18,892 nucleotides of DNA from JBFKPQ01 sp041628225 (lineage in GTDB: Bacteria > Actinomycetota > Acidimicrobiia > Spongiisociales > JAENVV01), in contig JBFKPQ010000041.1 in assembly GCA_041628225.1 (NCBI GenBank), forward strand, positions 1 to 18,892. The letters run 5' to 3'. The notes below the pieces were generated by a model. It saw nothing but the letters and a program-made list of their open reading frames with translations, was not told the origin of the DNA and searched no databases. Numbering within the stretch: the stretch's first letter is position 1; each line of letters opens with the position of its first letter. Below, piece after piece: positions 1 to 8,400 of this stretch. Both the position numbers and the translations under genes were made by a program.

Positions 1-1
1 G

Positions 2-145
2 CGGCTCGACGCGGAGGACTACTCGGAGGATCGGCTCGTGCAGTTGGAGCATCTCTTCGGCAATCTGACGAAACAGGTGCGCGACACCCGCGCCGAGTTC
101 CACCGGGCTCGTCCCGCCGATCCAGAGCCGCCCATCAGCCGCTGA
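2..145 (+). CDS. C-terminal fragment of a DivIVA/SepIVA-like coiled-coil protein (5' end outside window)
   Basis: An open frame enters from the left edge and ends in TGA at 143-145, giving 47 residues that begin RLDAEDYSEDRLVQLEHLF. The pattern AEDYxxxxLxxLE followed by a basic helix resembles the C-terminal end of the actinobacterial DivIVA-domain septation factor SepIVA (Rv2927c family), from memory of the family. Those proteins are long cytoplasmic coiled coils that act in cell-wall synthesis at the septum. Context supports this: in Mycobacterium the sepIVA gene lies directly upstream of the DUF177 gene, which here follows one gene later. The tail ends in a proline-rich stretch (ADPEPPISR). 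The next gene begins 5 nt after the stop. The N-terminal DivIVA domain is not visible, so an unrelated coiled-coil protein remains possible. Confidence 0.6.
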   Translation, partial: RLDAEDYSEDRLVQLEHLFGNLTKQVRDTRAEFHRARPADPEPPISR

Positions 146-150
146 ACGGC

Positions 151-1230
151 GTGGATCGCAACATCCCTTCGGCAGGGTATGTTCCTGGTCTCGACGGGCT
201 GAGGGCGATCGCCGTTGCGTGGGTGGTCGGATACCACCTCCAGATCCCTGGCACCGGCCTCGGTTGGGCCGGTGTACCGCTGTTTTTCGTCATCTCGGGA
301 TTCCTCATCACGCGCTTGTTGTTGTCGTACCGGGACCTTCAGCACCCGTATCGGGTCTTCTTCACACGGCGAGTCCTCAGGATCTTCCCCGTGTATTACG
401 CGCTCTTGCTGATCGTGAGTCTCGTCCGGGTGGCGATCGGGGATGTGCAGAGTTTGGCTCAGATCCCGCTCTATGCGGCCTACGTGCAGAACATGATCCC
501 TGAACTCCAGGCACGTGGCGACCTCTTGGCACATACCTGGTCGCTCGCGACGGAAGAGCAGTTCTACGCGCTCTGGCCCTTCGTGGTGCTGCGGTCCGGG
601 TTCAGCCGGCTTCGGACGGTCATCCTCGTCATGCTGGTGGTAGGGCCGTTGTGGCGACTAGGCGTGTGGCTGACCGAGCTTCAGGGACAGATGGCTTGGG
701 CGCCCTTGCCGGGGGCCGTGGATTTCTTGGCTTCGGGTGCCGCGATAGCCGTGGCGGTCTCTCGCGGCGTCACGACCGCGCGCTTGCGACGATGGGGGCT
801 GACTGCTGTTGCGGTAGGAGGCGTGGCCGTTTCGGGCTTTCTCGTGGTCACCGGGCTTGGCCCGGATAGCGCTGCTTTTGTCTCGAGTTGGCTGCGCACC
901 CACTATGTCTTCAACTCCGCGCTCGCCGCGTTCTTCGGAGGAGCGGTCGCTCTCGTGGTAGCCGGCGCGGTCCCGACCGTCCTCGAGGTCCCAACGGTAC
1001 GACATGTAGGCAAGATCAGCTACGGGATCTACGCATTCCATCCGCCCGCGATTTGGTTCGTCGGCGTGATGGCGTCGGCGTGGTTCGGCGAGACGACGTC
1101 CGCATTCGGCTCGGCCCTCCTCGTCGGTGCCCAACTGATCGCCACCTACGCCGTGGCGGCCGTGTCGTGGAGGCTCCTCGAAGGGCCGTTCTTGCGTCTC
1201 AAGGAACGCCTCGCGCCTGTGGCGTCGTGA
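151..1230 (+). CDS. Membrane acyltransferase, acyltransferase-3 (OafA/YrhL-like) family
   Basis: This 359-residue integral membrane protein belongs to the acyltransferase-3 family, which O-acylates sugars, glycans or lipids at the cytoplasmic membrane. The family hallmarks are visible: GLDGLRAIAV in the first helix with His29, FFVISGFLIT at residues 45-54, a basic loop RRVLRIFPVYY at 73-83, and HTWSLATEEQFYALWP at 128-143. About ten hydrophobic helices cover the whole length. There is no C-terminal SGNH hydrolase domain, so it is the short form. The GTG at 151 is chosen because it lies just before the conserved first helix and 5 nt after the preceding stop; no clear ribosome site is visible. 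The first half is less GC-rich than neighbours (67 of 120 bases are G or C at 301-420, against 43 of 60 at 2221-2280), which could indicate acquisition. The acyl acceptor cannot be told from sequence. Confidence 0.9.
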   Translation: MDRNIPSAGYVPGLDGLRAIAVAWVVGYHLQIPGTGLGWAGVPLFFVISGFLITRLLLSYRDLQHPYRVFFTRRVLRIFPVYYALLLIVSLVRVAIGDVQSLAQIPLYAAYVQNMIPELQARGDLLAHTWSLATEEQFYALWPFVVLRSGFSRLRTVILVMLVVGPLWRLGVWLTELQGQMAWAPLPGAVDFLASGAAIAVAVSRGVTTARLRRWGLTAVAVGGVAVSGFLVVTGLGPDSAAFVSSWLRTHYVFNSALAAFFGGAVALVVAGAVPTVLEVPTVRHVGKISYGIYAFHPPAIWFVGVMASAWFGETTSAFGSALLVGAQLIATYAVAAVSWRLLEGPFLRLKERLAPVAS

Positions 1231-1264
1231 TCTCGGTGCACCGCAAAGACGGTCGGACCAGAGC

Positions 1265-1270
1265 TACCCT
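1265..1270 (+). promoter_or_regulatory. Probable -10 element (TACCCT) for leaderless DUF177-rpmF-plsX-rnc-mutM transcript
   Basis: The hexamer TACCCT fits the actinobacterial TANNNT -10 pattern and ends 6 nt before the GTG at 1277. No Shine-Dalgarno is present between them. This spacing is typical of leaderless mRNAs in which transcription begins at the start codon. No convincing -35 box is seen. Confidence 0.5.
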
Positions 1271-1276
1271 GGCAGC

Positions 1277-1777
1277 GTGAATCCCGCTCGCCTGCTCGTT
1301 TCCGACCTGCTCGGACATCCTGGCGCACGTCGCCAGGAGTCTTTCGCGCTCGACGTCGACGTCGAGATGGACGTGGCACGCATCACCGAGCCAGTCGATG
1401 TCGACCTGACGATGGAGGCGGGTACGCGCGACCTGCTCGTGAGAGGAACGGCCGGCTATGGCGCAACGCTGGTGTGCAACCGGTGTCTGACCGAGTTCGA
1501 CCACACCGGTTTGGTCAAGATCTCGCAGCCCTACAGCGAGCAACCCGAGTCCGAGGACATCCTGCCGATCGAGCATGGCTACATCGACGTGACCGAACCC
1601 GTGCACGACGAGGTCGTACTCGATCTGCCACTCACGCCCGTCTGCAGGCAGGACTGCCTTGGACTTTGCCCGACGTGCGGAACCGACTTGAATACAGATC
1701 CGTGCGAAGGCCACGAAGATCTGTCTTCGTCGCCGTTCGCTATATTGCAGGATCTCCTGCCCCCTGAAGATCACTGA
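1277..1777 (+). CDS. yceD: DUF177 (YceD) family protein, ribosome-biogenesis associated
   Basis: The 166-residue product matches the DUF177/YceD family, whose genes usually sit just before rpmF. In E. coli and plants, members are linked to normal 23S rRNA accumulation; the mechanism is unsettled. Visible features are a CxxC pair at Cys67/Cys70 (VCNRC) and a C-terminal cysteine cluster at Cys123, 127, 131, 134 and 143, including the family motif CLGLCPTCGTDLN. These could bind zinc. Many acidic residues flank the clusters. The GTG start at 1277 gives the expected short N-terminus before the DUF177 core and is preceded at leaderless distance by a -10-like hexamer. The rpmF start follows after 11 nt, so the two are co-transcribed. 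The family call is firm; the biochemical role is inferred from homologues. Confidence 0.9.
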   Translation: MNPARLLVSDLLGHPGARRQESFALDVDVEMDVARITEPVDVDLTMEAGTRDLLVRGTAGYGATLVCNRCLTEFDHTGLVKISQPYSEQPESEDILPIEHGYIDVTEPVHDEVVLDLPLTPVCRQDCLGLCPTCGTDLNTDPCEGHEDLSSSPFAILQDLLPPEDH

Positions 1778-1782
1778 AGGAG
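1777..1782 (+). promoter_or_regulatory. Ribosome binding site for rpmF (AAGGAG)
   Basis: AAGGAG overlaps the DUF177 stop codon by one base and lies 6 nt before the GTG at 1789. It supports that GTG as the rpmF start. Confidence 0.7.
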
Positions 1783-1788
1783 TCGGCC

Positions 1789-1968
1789 GTGGCCGTACCC
1801 AAGAAGAAGATGTCGCGGTCACGCTCGCGTCGCCGCAAGAGCCAATGGAAGATGGACCGGCCGCACACGTCCGAATGTCCACAGTGTCATGCGCCCAAGC
1901 GACCCCACCGGGTATGCGCCAACTGTGGCGTCTACCGCGGTCGTGAGGTCGTCGCCACCGACGAGTAG
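1789..1968 (+). CDS. rpmF: 50S ribosomal protein L32 (zinc-binding form)
   Basis: A 59-residue protein begins MAVPKKKMSRSRSRRRKSQW, the canonical basic N-terminus of bacterial L32, a component of the large ribosomal subunit. Four cysteines in the arrangement Cys30-x2-Cys33 and Cys43-x2-Cys46 form the zinc ribbon of the zinc-binding (C+) type. The GTG start has a strong AAGGAG at 6 nt and follows the DUF177 stop by 11 nt, the usual DUF177-rpmF pairing. The TAG at 1966-1968 is in the same frame as the following plsX gene, which constrains the plsX start. No second, cysteine-free L32 is present in this window, so whether the organism has a zinc-independent spare cannot be judged. Confidence 0.97.
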   Translation: MAVPKKKMSRSRSRRRKSQWKMDRPHTSECPQCHAPKRPHRVCANCGVYRGREVVATDE

Positions 1969-1971
1969 GAG
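1967..1971 (+). promoter_or_regulatory. Ribosome binding site (AGGAG) that places the plsX start at CTG 1978
   Basis: AGGAG overlaps the rpmF TAG and is followed by 6 nt and then CTG at 1978. The spacing is right for that CTG and far too long for the first downstream ATG at 2002 (30 nt). Confidence 0.7.
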
Positions 1972-1977
1972 TCCACG

Positions 1978-2955
1978 CTGGCTCGGGTAGCCCTCGACGC
2001 CATGGGGGGCGATCACGCACCCGCCGAAACCGTGGCCGGTGCCGTGGCGGCTGCCGCCCGCGGTGTCGATGTCGTGCTCGTTGGCGATGAGACCGTCGTG
2101 CACGAGCACCTCGCTGCTCATGGAACCGACCTCCCGGTGGTACACGCCGGTCAGATCATCGGCATGGGCGCCAACCCGGCCAAGGCGATCCGCGACCTGC
2201 CGGACGCATCGATCGTTCGCGCCGCCAAGCTCGTCAAGACGGGCGAAGCAGACGCCCTGGTCTCGGCCGGCAGCACCGGAGCGGCGCTCGCTGCCGCGGC
2301 GATCGTCATCGGGCGGATTCCCGGCGTACTGCGCCCCACGATCGCATCGATCTTCCCCACCCCCGGCAGCCATACCGTGGTCCTCGACTCGGGGGCCAAC
2401 CCCGACTGCAAGCCGGAGCACCTCGCCCAGTTCGGACTGATGGGCTCGCTCCTCGCCCAGATCTACCTCGAGTGTGCCAAGCCGCGCGTCGGCCTGCTGA
2501 CGATCGGCGAGGAGCGGGGCAAGGGTCGTGACCTCGAGCGGGCGGCCTATGACCTGATGGAGTGGGATCCGCGCATCAACTTCATCGGCAACGTCGAGGG
2601 TCGTGACATCGCCACCGACGTGGCCGATGTCTTCGTGACCGACGGATTCACGGGCAACATCATGCTCAAGACCACCGAGGGCGCCCTCCGGATCGCCCTG
2701 ACGATGGTCGCCGACCGGGTGCGCCGCCAGGACGACCCGATTCGCGACGCGATGATGCCCGAAGTACGGGCCGTCTCGAGTTCGCTGTCGGCCGACGTGG
2801 CAGGTGGTGCCCACCTCATCGGTTCGAGGGGCGTCGTCGTCATCGGGCACGGCTCGTCGTCGCGTGTCGCGATCGAGAACGCACTCGTCATGGCCGCGGA
2901 CGGCGCCGATCGGGGTCTCGTCGCCAAGCTGACCGCGAGCCTCGCCGACGCATGA
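1978..2955 (+). CDS. plsX: Phosphate acyltransferase PlsX, with a probable CTG start
   Basis: PlsX converts acyl-ACP and phosphate to acyl-phosphate, the first step of the PlsX/PlsY route to phosphatidic acid. It is a peripheral enzyme at the cytoplasmic membrane. The product contains the N-terminal signature ALDAMGGDHAP and the family segments SAGSTGA and LDSGANPDCKPEHL. Homologues begin MRIALDAMGGD, so the first strand must lie upstream of the ATG at 2002. Between the in-frame rpmF stop (1966-1968) and that ATG there is no ATG, GTG or TTG; CTG at 1978 with AGGAG 6 nt upstream gives LARVALDAMGGD, 325 residues, a normal length. The gene overlaps rnc by 4 nt (ATGA), indicating translational coupling. 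No acpP or fab genes are adjacent. Family call is near certain; the CTG start is strongly inferred. Confidence 0.95.
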   Translation: MARVALDAMGGDHAPAETVAGAVAAAARGVDVVLVGDETVVHEHLAAHGTDLPVVHAGQIIGMGANPAKAIRDLPDASIVRAAKLVKTGEADALVSAGSTGAALAAAAIVIGRIPGVLRPTIASIFPTPGSHTVVLDSGANPDCKPEHLAQFGLMGSLLAQIYLECAKPRVGLLTIGEERGKGRDLERAAYDLMEWDPRINFIGNVEGRDIATDVADVFVTDGFTGNIMLKTTEGALRIALTMVADRVRRQDDPIRDAMMPEVRAVSSSLSADVAGGAHLIGSRGVVVIGHGSSSRVAIENALVMAADGADRGLVAKLTASLADA

Positions 2956-3620
2956 CCGAACTCGAGCGCCGCCTCGGACACGAGTTCGTCGACCCCGCGC
3001 TCCTCCAACACGCGCTCGTGCACCGGTCGCATGCCGCCGAGGCGGACGAACTCGAAGACAACGAACGCCTCGAGTTCTTGGGAGACGCCGTGCTCCAGCT
3101 CATCGTCACCGATCACTTGTTCGAGAACTTCCCGGAACTCGCCGAAGGCACCATGGCGAAGGTGCGGGCGGCGTGCGTCAACCGAGAAGAACTGGCCGGT
3201 ATCGCCGAGCGCCTCTCACTCGGTTCACACCTGGCATTGGGAAAGGGCGAGGAGTCGTCAGGCGGGCAGTCGAAGCCGTCCATCCTGGCCGACGCCATGG
3301 AGGCCGTGATCGCAGCCGTCTACCTCGACGCCGGCCTCGAGACGGCGCGGAGGGTGGTTCTCGAATACTGGCGGCCACTCATCATCCGTAAGGCTGCCGC
3401 TCCCGGCCGCGGCGACTACAAGACCCGCTTGCAAGAGGCCCTGGCGCCGCAGGGGCTCCGGCCGCGCTACAAGGTCACCGAGGAAGGGCCCGATCACGAG
3501 AAGGTGTTTACCGCCGAACTCGAGATCGACGGCGAATCGTTCGGGTCCGGCACGGGTCGTTCGAAGAAGGAAGCGGAGCAAGAGGCTGCCGCGCAAGCAC
3601 TCGACCGGTTCGATGCCTGA
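2952..3620 (+). CDS. rnc: Ribonuclease III
   Basis: RNase III cleaves double-stranded RNA, including rRNA precursors. The 222-residue protein has the RNase III domain followed by a double-stranded RNA-binding domain (about residues 155-220). The signature NERLEFLGDAVL is at 37-48, and the four metal-binding residues fall at Glu41, Asp45, Asp114 and Glu117, the same numbers as in the E. coli enzyme, which supports this start. The C-terminal domain starts near DYKTRLQEALAPQG and ends in the SKKEAEQEAAAQAL helix. The ATG overlaps the plsX stop by 4 nt and there is no Shine-Dalgarno, so translation is probably coupled. The 3' end overlaps mutM by 8 nt. All catalytic residues are intact. Confidence 0.97.
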   Translation: MTELERRLGHEFVDPALLQHALVHRSHAAEADELEDNERLEFLGDAVLQLIVTDHLFENFPELAEGTMAKVRAACVNREELAGIAERLSLGSHLALGKGEESSGGQSKPSILADAMEAVIAAVYLDAGLETARRVVLEYWRPLIIRKAAAPGRGDYKTRLQEALAPQGLRPRYKVTEEGPDHEKVFTAELEIDGESFGSGTGRSKKEAEQEAAAQALDRFDA

Positions 3621-4440
3621 GCTGCCCGAGGTCGAGACAACCCGCCGGTCGCTCGAACCGCATCTCGTCGATCGCCGGCTCGAAGCCGAAGTGCGGCGGC
3701 CCCGGATGGCCCGCCGCAACGCTCGACCCGCCGACGTCGAGGACCGCCTTCGCGGAAAGCGCTTGCACTCCCTGGGCCGGCACGGCAAGTTCATGGTCGG
3801 GGAGGTCGACGACGATCTCAAGCTCGTCATCCATCTCGGCATGTCCGGCAAGTTCCAGATCCGGAACGCCGGCGAACCCGACGATCCGCACACGAACGTC
3901 GTCTTCCGCTCGGAGGCGGGTACGGAGGCGCGCCTCGTCGACCCTCGTACCTTCGGTTTCGTCGCCGTGTTCACACCCGACGAGTGGGACCGTTCCACCC
4001 TCCGCGATCTCGGCCCGGACGCCCTCGATGCCCTGCCGCCGACGCGCCGGCTCGCCGAAGCGATGCAGGGCCGCTCGGTGGCGATCAAGACACTGCTGCT
4101 CGACCAGCGGTTCCTCGCCGGACTCGGCAACATCTACGCAGACGAGGTGCTGGCGCGCTCCGGCGTGCGCGGGGACCGCCCCGCGGGCACGCTCGATCTC
4201 GACGAAGTGAAAGCCATCCGGAACTCGATCCGACCCGTGCTCAGGGCGGGGTTGCGCCATGGGGGGACGTCGCTCGACGATCTCGCCTACCTGCTGCCGG
4301 ACGGGCGAGCCGGCGAGTACGCCAAACGGCTCCGGGTGTATGGGCGGGAGGGTGAGCCGTGCCGGACGTGTGGCACGCCGATCACCCGGACCGTCCTCAA
4401 TGCCCGGTCCTCGTATTGGTGCCGGACCTGTCAGCGCTAG
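3613..4440 (+). CDS. mutM: Formamidopyrimidine-DNA glycosylase (Fpg/MutM)
   Basis: MutM removes 8-oxoguanine and formamidopyrimidines and nicks the abasic site in base-excision repair. The 275-residue product starts MPELPEVET, so after methionine removal Pro2 is the catalytic amine and Glu3 the acid. Lys59 and His74 sit in the expected conserved loops (GRHGKF, HLGMSGKF). The helix-two-turn-helix contains FLAGLGNIYADE with Asn173. A C-terminal zinc finger has Cys250, Cys253, Cys270 and Cys273, so the enzyme looks fully active. The gene begins inside the end of rnc (8-nt overlap) and is the last gene of this operon. It ends in a palindromic CTAG that also supplies the stop codon of the opposing epimerase gene. 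Confidence 0.97.
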   Translation: MPELPEVETTRRSLEPHLVDRRLEAEVRRPRMARRNARPADVEDRLRGKRLHSLGRHGKFMVGEVDDDLKLVIHLGMSGKFQIRNAGEPDDPHTNVVFRSEAGTEARLVDPRTFGFVAVFTPDEWDRSTLRDLGPDALDALPPTRRLAEAMQGRSVAIKTLLLDQRFLAGLGNIYADEVLARSGVRGDRPAGTLDLDEVKAIRNSIRPVLRAGLRHGGTSLDDLAYLLPDGRAGEYAKRLRVYGREGEPCRTCGTPITRTVLNARSSYWCRTCQR

Positions 4441-5372
4441 CCAAACGTGTATACGAGCCGGTGTTCGTAGCGCTCGCCAGGTCGGAAGATCACCGCGGGC
4501 GCCCACGCCGCGACGTTGATGGCATTCGGCGGTTCTTGTGTCTCGAGGCAGACGACGGAGCGCGGCGTGCTCGGGAGGGAATCGGCGGTCCAGACCTGTA
4601 CCGAGGACCGGTCGGAGGCGACCTCCAATCGGCGACCCGTGTCGGGATGTTCGAGTCTCGCAACCGGGCGGATCGTCCCCGCTGGTCCATCGACGAGGAA
4701 GTTGTGGTCGACCTCTCGCCCGGCGAGCGGGCTCGGCGTTCGGAAGTCCAGATGACCACCAACGTCGGAGATCGTTCCATCGGGTAGGCCGCCGGCGCCG
4801 CCGTCGGCCGCCGGGGTGAACCGGCTGGCCTGAATCGTCAGCAAGTGATCGTCGATCGTGGTGGCGCCTCCGAGGTTCCATCCGACGTGGTTGGTCATGT
4901 TGAGGGGAGTGGGGGCATCGGGAACAGCCCGCATCACGATCGCGAGTTCGGCGTCGTCGGTCAGGCAGTAGGAGACCGTGGCGCGCACCACACCGGGATA
5001 CGGGCCGCCGGCATCCACGAGGGTGAATTGGATGCCGGGCCCACCGGGCGTCTCGATGGGTTGGCCGTCCCAGGTGCGGCGATGCCAGCCCCCGGCGCCG
5101 CTGTGCAGATGATGGGGTCCGTCGTTGGCATCGAGGTCGTATCGCTTGCCATCGAGCACGAAGCGCGCCTCGGCGATCCTGCCCGCCACGGGTCCGACGG
5201 TCACCCCGAGGTAATGCTCGTGCCGGGCCGTGGAACGAGTGATGTCCGTGCCGTCCGGCACGTGGACGGAGGCGATCGAGGCGCCGTGTGAGCAGACCAC
5301 GACCCGCACGCCGGCTGCGTTCTGGAGCTGAAAGGCCCGGTGGGCACGGTGCGAGATGGGGGTGATTCCCAT
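4437..5372 (-). CDS. Aldose 1-epimerase family protein (GalM-like mutarotase)
   Basis: Members interconvert alpha and beta anomers of aldoses or related sugars in the cytoplasm. The 311-residue product shows HHLHSG at 87-92, MTNHVGWNL around 159-167 with the probable catalytic acid His162, VDHNF with Asp222, and CLETQEPPNAIN with the probable base Glu277. The AGR pair of the family is at 63-65. Substrate cannot be assigned; no galactose genes are nearby. The ATG at 5372 gives a complete N-terminal strand. Its stop TAG (complement of 4437-4439) overlaps the mutM stop in CTAG, a 4-nt convergent overlap. It is divergent from smc across 57 nt and has a -10-like TAGCGT 6 nt before its ATG. It interrupts the mutM-smc adjacency seen in other Actinomycetota. 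Confidence 0.9.
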   Translation of the reverse strand: MGITPISHRAHRAFQLQNAAGVRVVVCSHGASIASVHVPDGTDITRSTARHEHYLGVTVGPVAGRIAEARFVLDGKRYDLDANDGPHHLHSGAGGWHRRTWDGQPIETPGGPGIQFTLVDAGGPYPGVVRATVSYCLTDDAELAIVMRAVPDAPTPLNMTNHVGWNLGGATTIDDHLLTIQASRFTPAADGGAGGLPDGTISDVGGHLDFRTPSPLAGREVDHNFLVDGPAGTIRPVARLEHPDTGRRLEVASDRSSVQVWTADSLPSTPRSVVCLETQEPPNAINVAAWAPAVIFRPGERYEHRLVYTFG

Positions 5373-5378
5373 GTCAGG

Positions 5379-5384
5379 ACGCTA
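5379..5384 (-). promoter_or_regulatory. Probable -10 element (TAGCGT) for a leaderless galM-like transcript
   Basis: Read on the minus strand, TAGCGT fits TANNNT and ends exactly 6 nt before the ATG at 5372. There is no Shine-Dalgarno between them. No clear -35 box is visible. Confidence 0.45.
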
Positions 5385-5393
5385 GCCGGGTGG

Positions 5394-5399
5394 TAACGT
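5394..5399 (+). promoter_or_regulatory. Possible -10 element (TAACGT) for smc
   Basis: TAACGT matches TANNNT within the 57-nt divergent gap and would give a leader of roughly 20-25 nt before GTG 5430. That leader has only a weak AGGG (5416-5419) as ribosome site. The call rests on position and hexamer alone. Confidence 0.3.
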
Positions 5400-5429
5400 G
5401 GCGCATCCAAATCACAGGGTTGTAATTCC

Positions 5430-8400
5430 GTGTACCTGAAGTCTCTCAAGCTCACCGGGTTCAAGTCGTTCGCCGACCGGACTCGCGTCGAGCTGGAACC
5501 CGGCGTGACGGTCGTGGTCGGACCGAACGGCTCCGGCAAGTCGAACATCGTCGATGCGATCGCCTGGGTCATGGGCACCCAGTCGACGAAGAGCCTCCGC
5601 ACCGAGAAGATGGAGGACGTCATCTTCGCTGGTACGGCCACCCGCCCATCGTTGGGACGCGCGGAGGTCACGCTCACGTTCGACAACGGCAGCGGGCAGC
5701 TTCCGGTCGACATGCCGGAGGTATCGGTCACGAGACGCCTCTATCGGGACGGCTCCTCGGACTACGCCATCAACGGTATCGACTGCCGGCTCATGGACGT
5801 CCAGGAGTTGCTGGCCGACTCGGGCGTCGGCCGCCATCAACACGTCATCGTCGGGCAGGGCCAGCTCGATGCGGTCCTCAACGCCAAACCGGCCGATCAC
5901 CGGGCCATCATCGAGGAGGCCGCCGGCATCCTGAAACACCGTCTCCGCAAGGACCGCTCGATTCGTCGACTGGAGCGCACCGACGCGGATGTGCAGCGGC
6001 TCCTCGACATCCTCAAGGAGCTCAAACGCCAGATCCGGCCGCTCAAGCGACAAGCCGAGGACTTCGAGCGATATGACGACGTGAAGGCCGAGATCCGCGC
6101 CCTGCGGTTGTTCCTGGCCGGTGAGGATCTGCGCCACATCACGTCGAGGCTGGAGGCGGCGCGAGCCGAGCACGACGAACTCACCTCTCGGACAGAGACC
6201 GCCGAGGCCGAGTTGACCGCCGTCGAGGCTTCGCTGGAGCCGCTCGCCGAGGCGGCGGGCGAGGCCGGTCGAGCCCTCGACCGTGATACCAGTGCGGCGG
6301 CGCGGCTCGAAACGACGGCCGAACGGTTGCGTTCGATCGCGTCCGTGGCGGCCGAACGCCGCCGCGGCATGGTTTCCCGCCTCGAGGGCGCTGGAGAGCG
6401 GCGGTCTGACCTCATTGCCGAGGCAGAGGACCTCGACGGTCAGCTCACGAGTTCGTTGGTGGCCGAGCAGCTGGCGGCCGAGGAGTCCGAGCGCACCGAA
6501 CGGGTCCTCTCTGCGCTCGAGGACGAAGAACGTTCGCTTGCCGAACAGGAGGCCATGCCGACCGAGGGCGCGGTAGCCATTGTTCGAGGCGACCTGCGAT
6601 CTCTGCAATCCGCCCACGATCGGGACAGCCGCGAGCGTCATCAGGTGTCGCGGCGCCTGGAGACCCTCAAGGCGCAGATCGACCTCGAGTCGGACGAAAT
6701 CGACCGGACGAACCGCGACATCCAAGACCTGGACGTCACGCAAGGCGCTGCGCAGAAAGCCGCCGAAGCCGCCTCAGGCGTGCGGTCCCGCGAGCAGGGG
6801 GCGTTCGAGCGTGCCGAGGAAGCCGCCAAGACGGCCGACCTGGAGATGGCGGCAGCTGCGGCGCGCGCCGAGGCGCTCGAAGCTGCCGTGGCAGGGCTCG
6901 CCGATCCCGAAGCCCGCAGGCGGGCGGAGTCGACGCCTTCGGTGACCGGACCTCTTTCGGCGGCACTCGACATTCCAGACGACCTGGCGGGGGCGGTCGA
7001 CGCCGCCTTGGGCCCGTGGGCTGACGGCCTCGTCGTGAGCGACCCTGGAGCTCTCCCCGACGTCGTCGCCTCACTGAAATCCGATGGCGTCGGCGGTATT
7101 CCGATGGTGGCCCGATCCGAACCCACCGGCGAGGCCGCGGCACGCGACGTCGCAGCACAGTGGGGCCTCGACGCGCTCCTGGACCGCCTCGGGTCGAACC
7201 GCGACGACGGGTTGGCGGTGGCGCTGCTGGGTGACGTGGTCGTCGCCGAAGGATGGACGGCGGGCTGGGACCTCGCCCAACGCCATCCCCACCTTCGGGT
7301 GGTGACGCCAGAGGGTGACCTGATCACCTCCGGTGGTATTCGCATCGCGCACCCCGATGGGGCCACGCCGGCCATGCTCGAGTCCGCCCTGGTCGGGCTC
7401 GAAGCGGCTGATCAGCGCGCCGCCCGAGCCAGATCGCGGCTGCTCTCGGCGCGCCGCGCCTTCGAACAGTCCCGGCAGGCCGAGCGCGATGCGCTCGATG
7501 CGCTCGAGGCCGCCGAGGCGAAGCTCGCCGGCTCCACCGAAGCCCTCGCACGCCTCCAAAGGTCCCGGGCCGCCATCGCCGAAGAGGTCACCCGGCTCGA
7601 GGGTCGCCGTCTGGCGCTTGCCGAGTCGGGTTCGGAACGCGAGGAGCAGATCGCACGGCTCCAAAAACGCCTCGCCGCCCTCGAAGGTGAAGAAGCAGAA
7701 CGCCAGAAGGCCTGGGAAGCCCTGGCCCGACGCCGACAAGAGGTGGCGGAACGTCGCGATGCCGCTCGACAAGCGCGCCAGTCGGCCGCGGCGGCACACG
7801 GTGCCGTCGTCGAGCGTAACGCCATGCTGGTGCGCAGGCTCGAAGAGGTGAGGGCCGAGCTGCGCGACCTCGACGATCATCCCGTGGACCCCGACGAGAT
7901 CGCCCACCTCTCGCAGGTCGAGGGCCACTCCAGACAGGCTCTCGAAGTGGTCCGGAAGCACCTGGACGAACTCCGCCGGCGCCAAGTCGTGCTCAGAGAC
8001 CAGGCCGGGACGGCGGGCGCCAAGCTGGCAGAGGCACGCCGGCGACGCGACGACCTGCAGCACGAGGTGGCCCGATCGAAAGACCGGCTGTCGAAGCTGG
8101 GGATCGAGATGGCCGAGCTCCGGGTTCGGCGTGAGTCGGTCGCAGAGGCCTTGCGCCGCGATGCCGACGCCGAGGAGGAAGAGGCGTTCGCCGCCACCCG
8201 GCCGGAGCTGCCGGAAGACCTCGACCTGCGCGACCGTCTCACCGAACTGGACAGCCAGCTGAAGAGGATGGGGCCGGTGAACCCGCTGGCCGCCTCCGAA
8301 TACCGGGAACTGTCGGAGCGTCACGCGTTCATGCAGGGGCAGCTCGATGATCTCGAGCAGGCGCGCGACGAGTTGAAAAAGGTGATCCGCGGACTCGACG

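Noticed and set aside
1349..1370. GACGTC-type short tandem in the DUF177 gene
   Set aside because: It encodes alternating Asp-Val in a coding region and is explained by codon choice.
2002..2955. plsX starting at ATG 2002
   Set aside because: It would remove the conserved first strand and lie 30 nt from the only ribosome site; CTG 1978 fits better.
3508..4881. Minus-strand 457-codon frame across mutM and the epimerase
   Set aside because: Arg/Pro-rich shadow; MutM and the epimerase have intact active sites in other frames.
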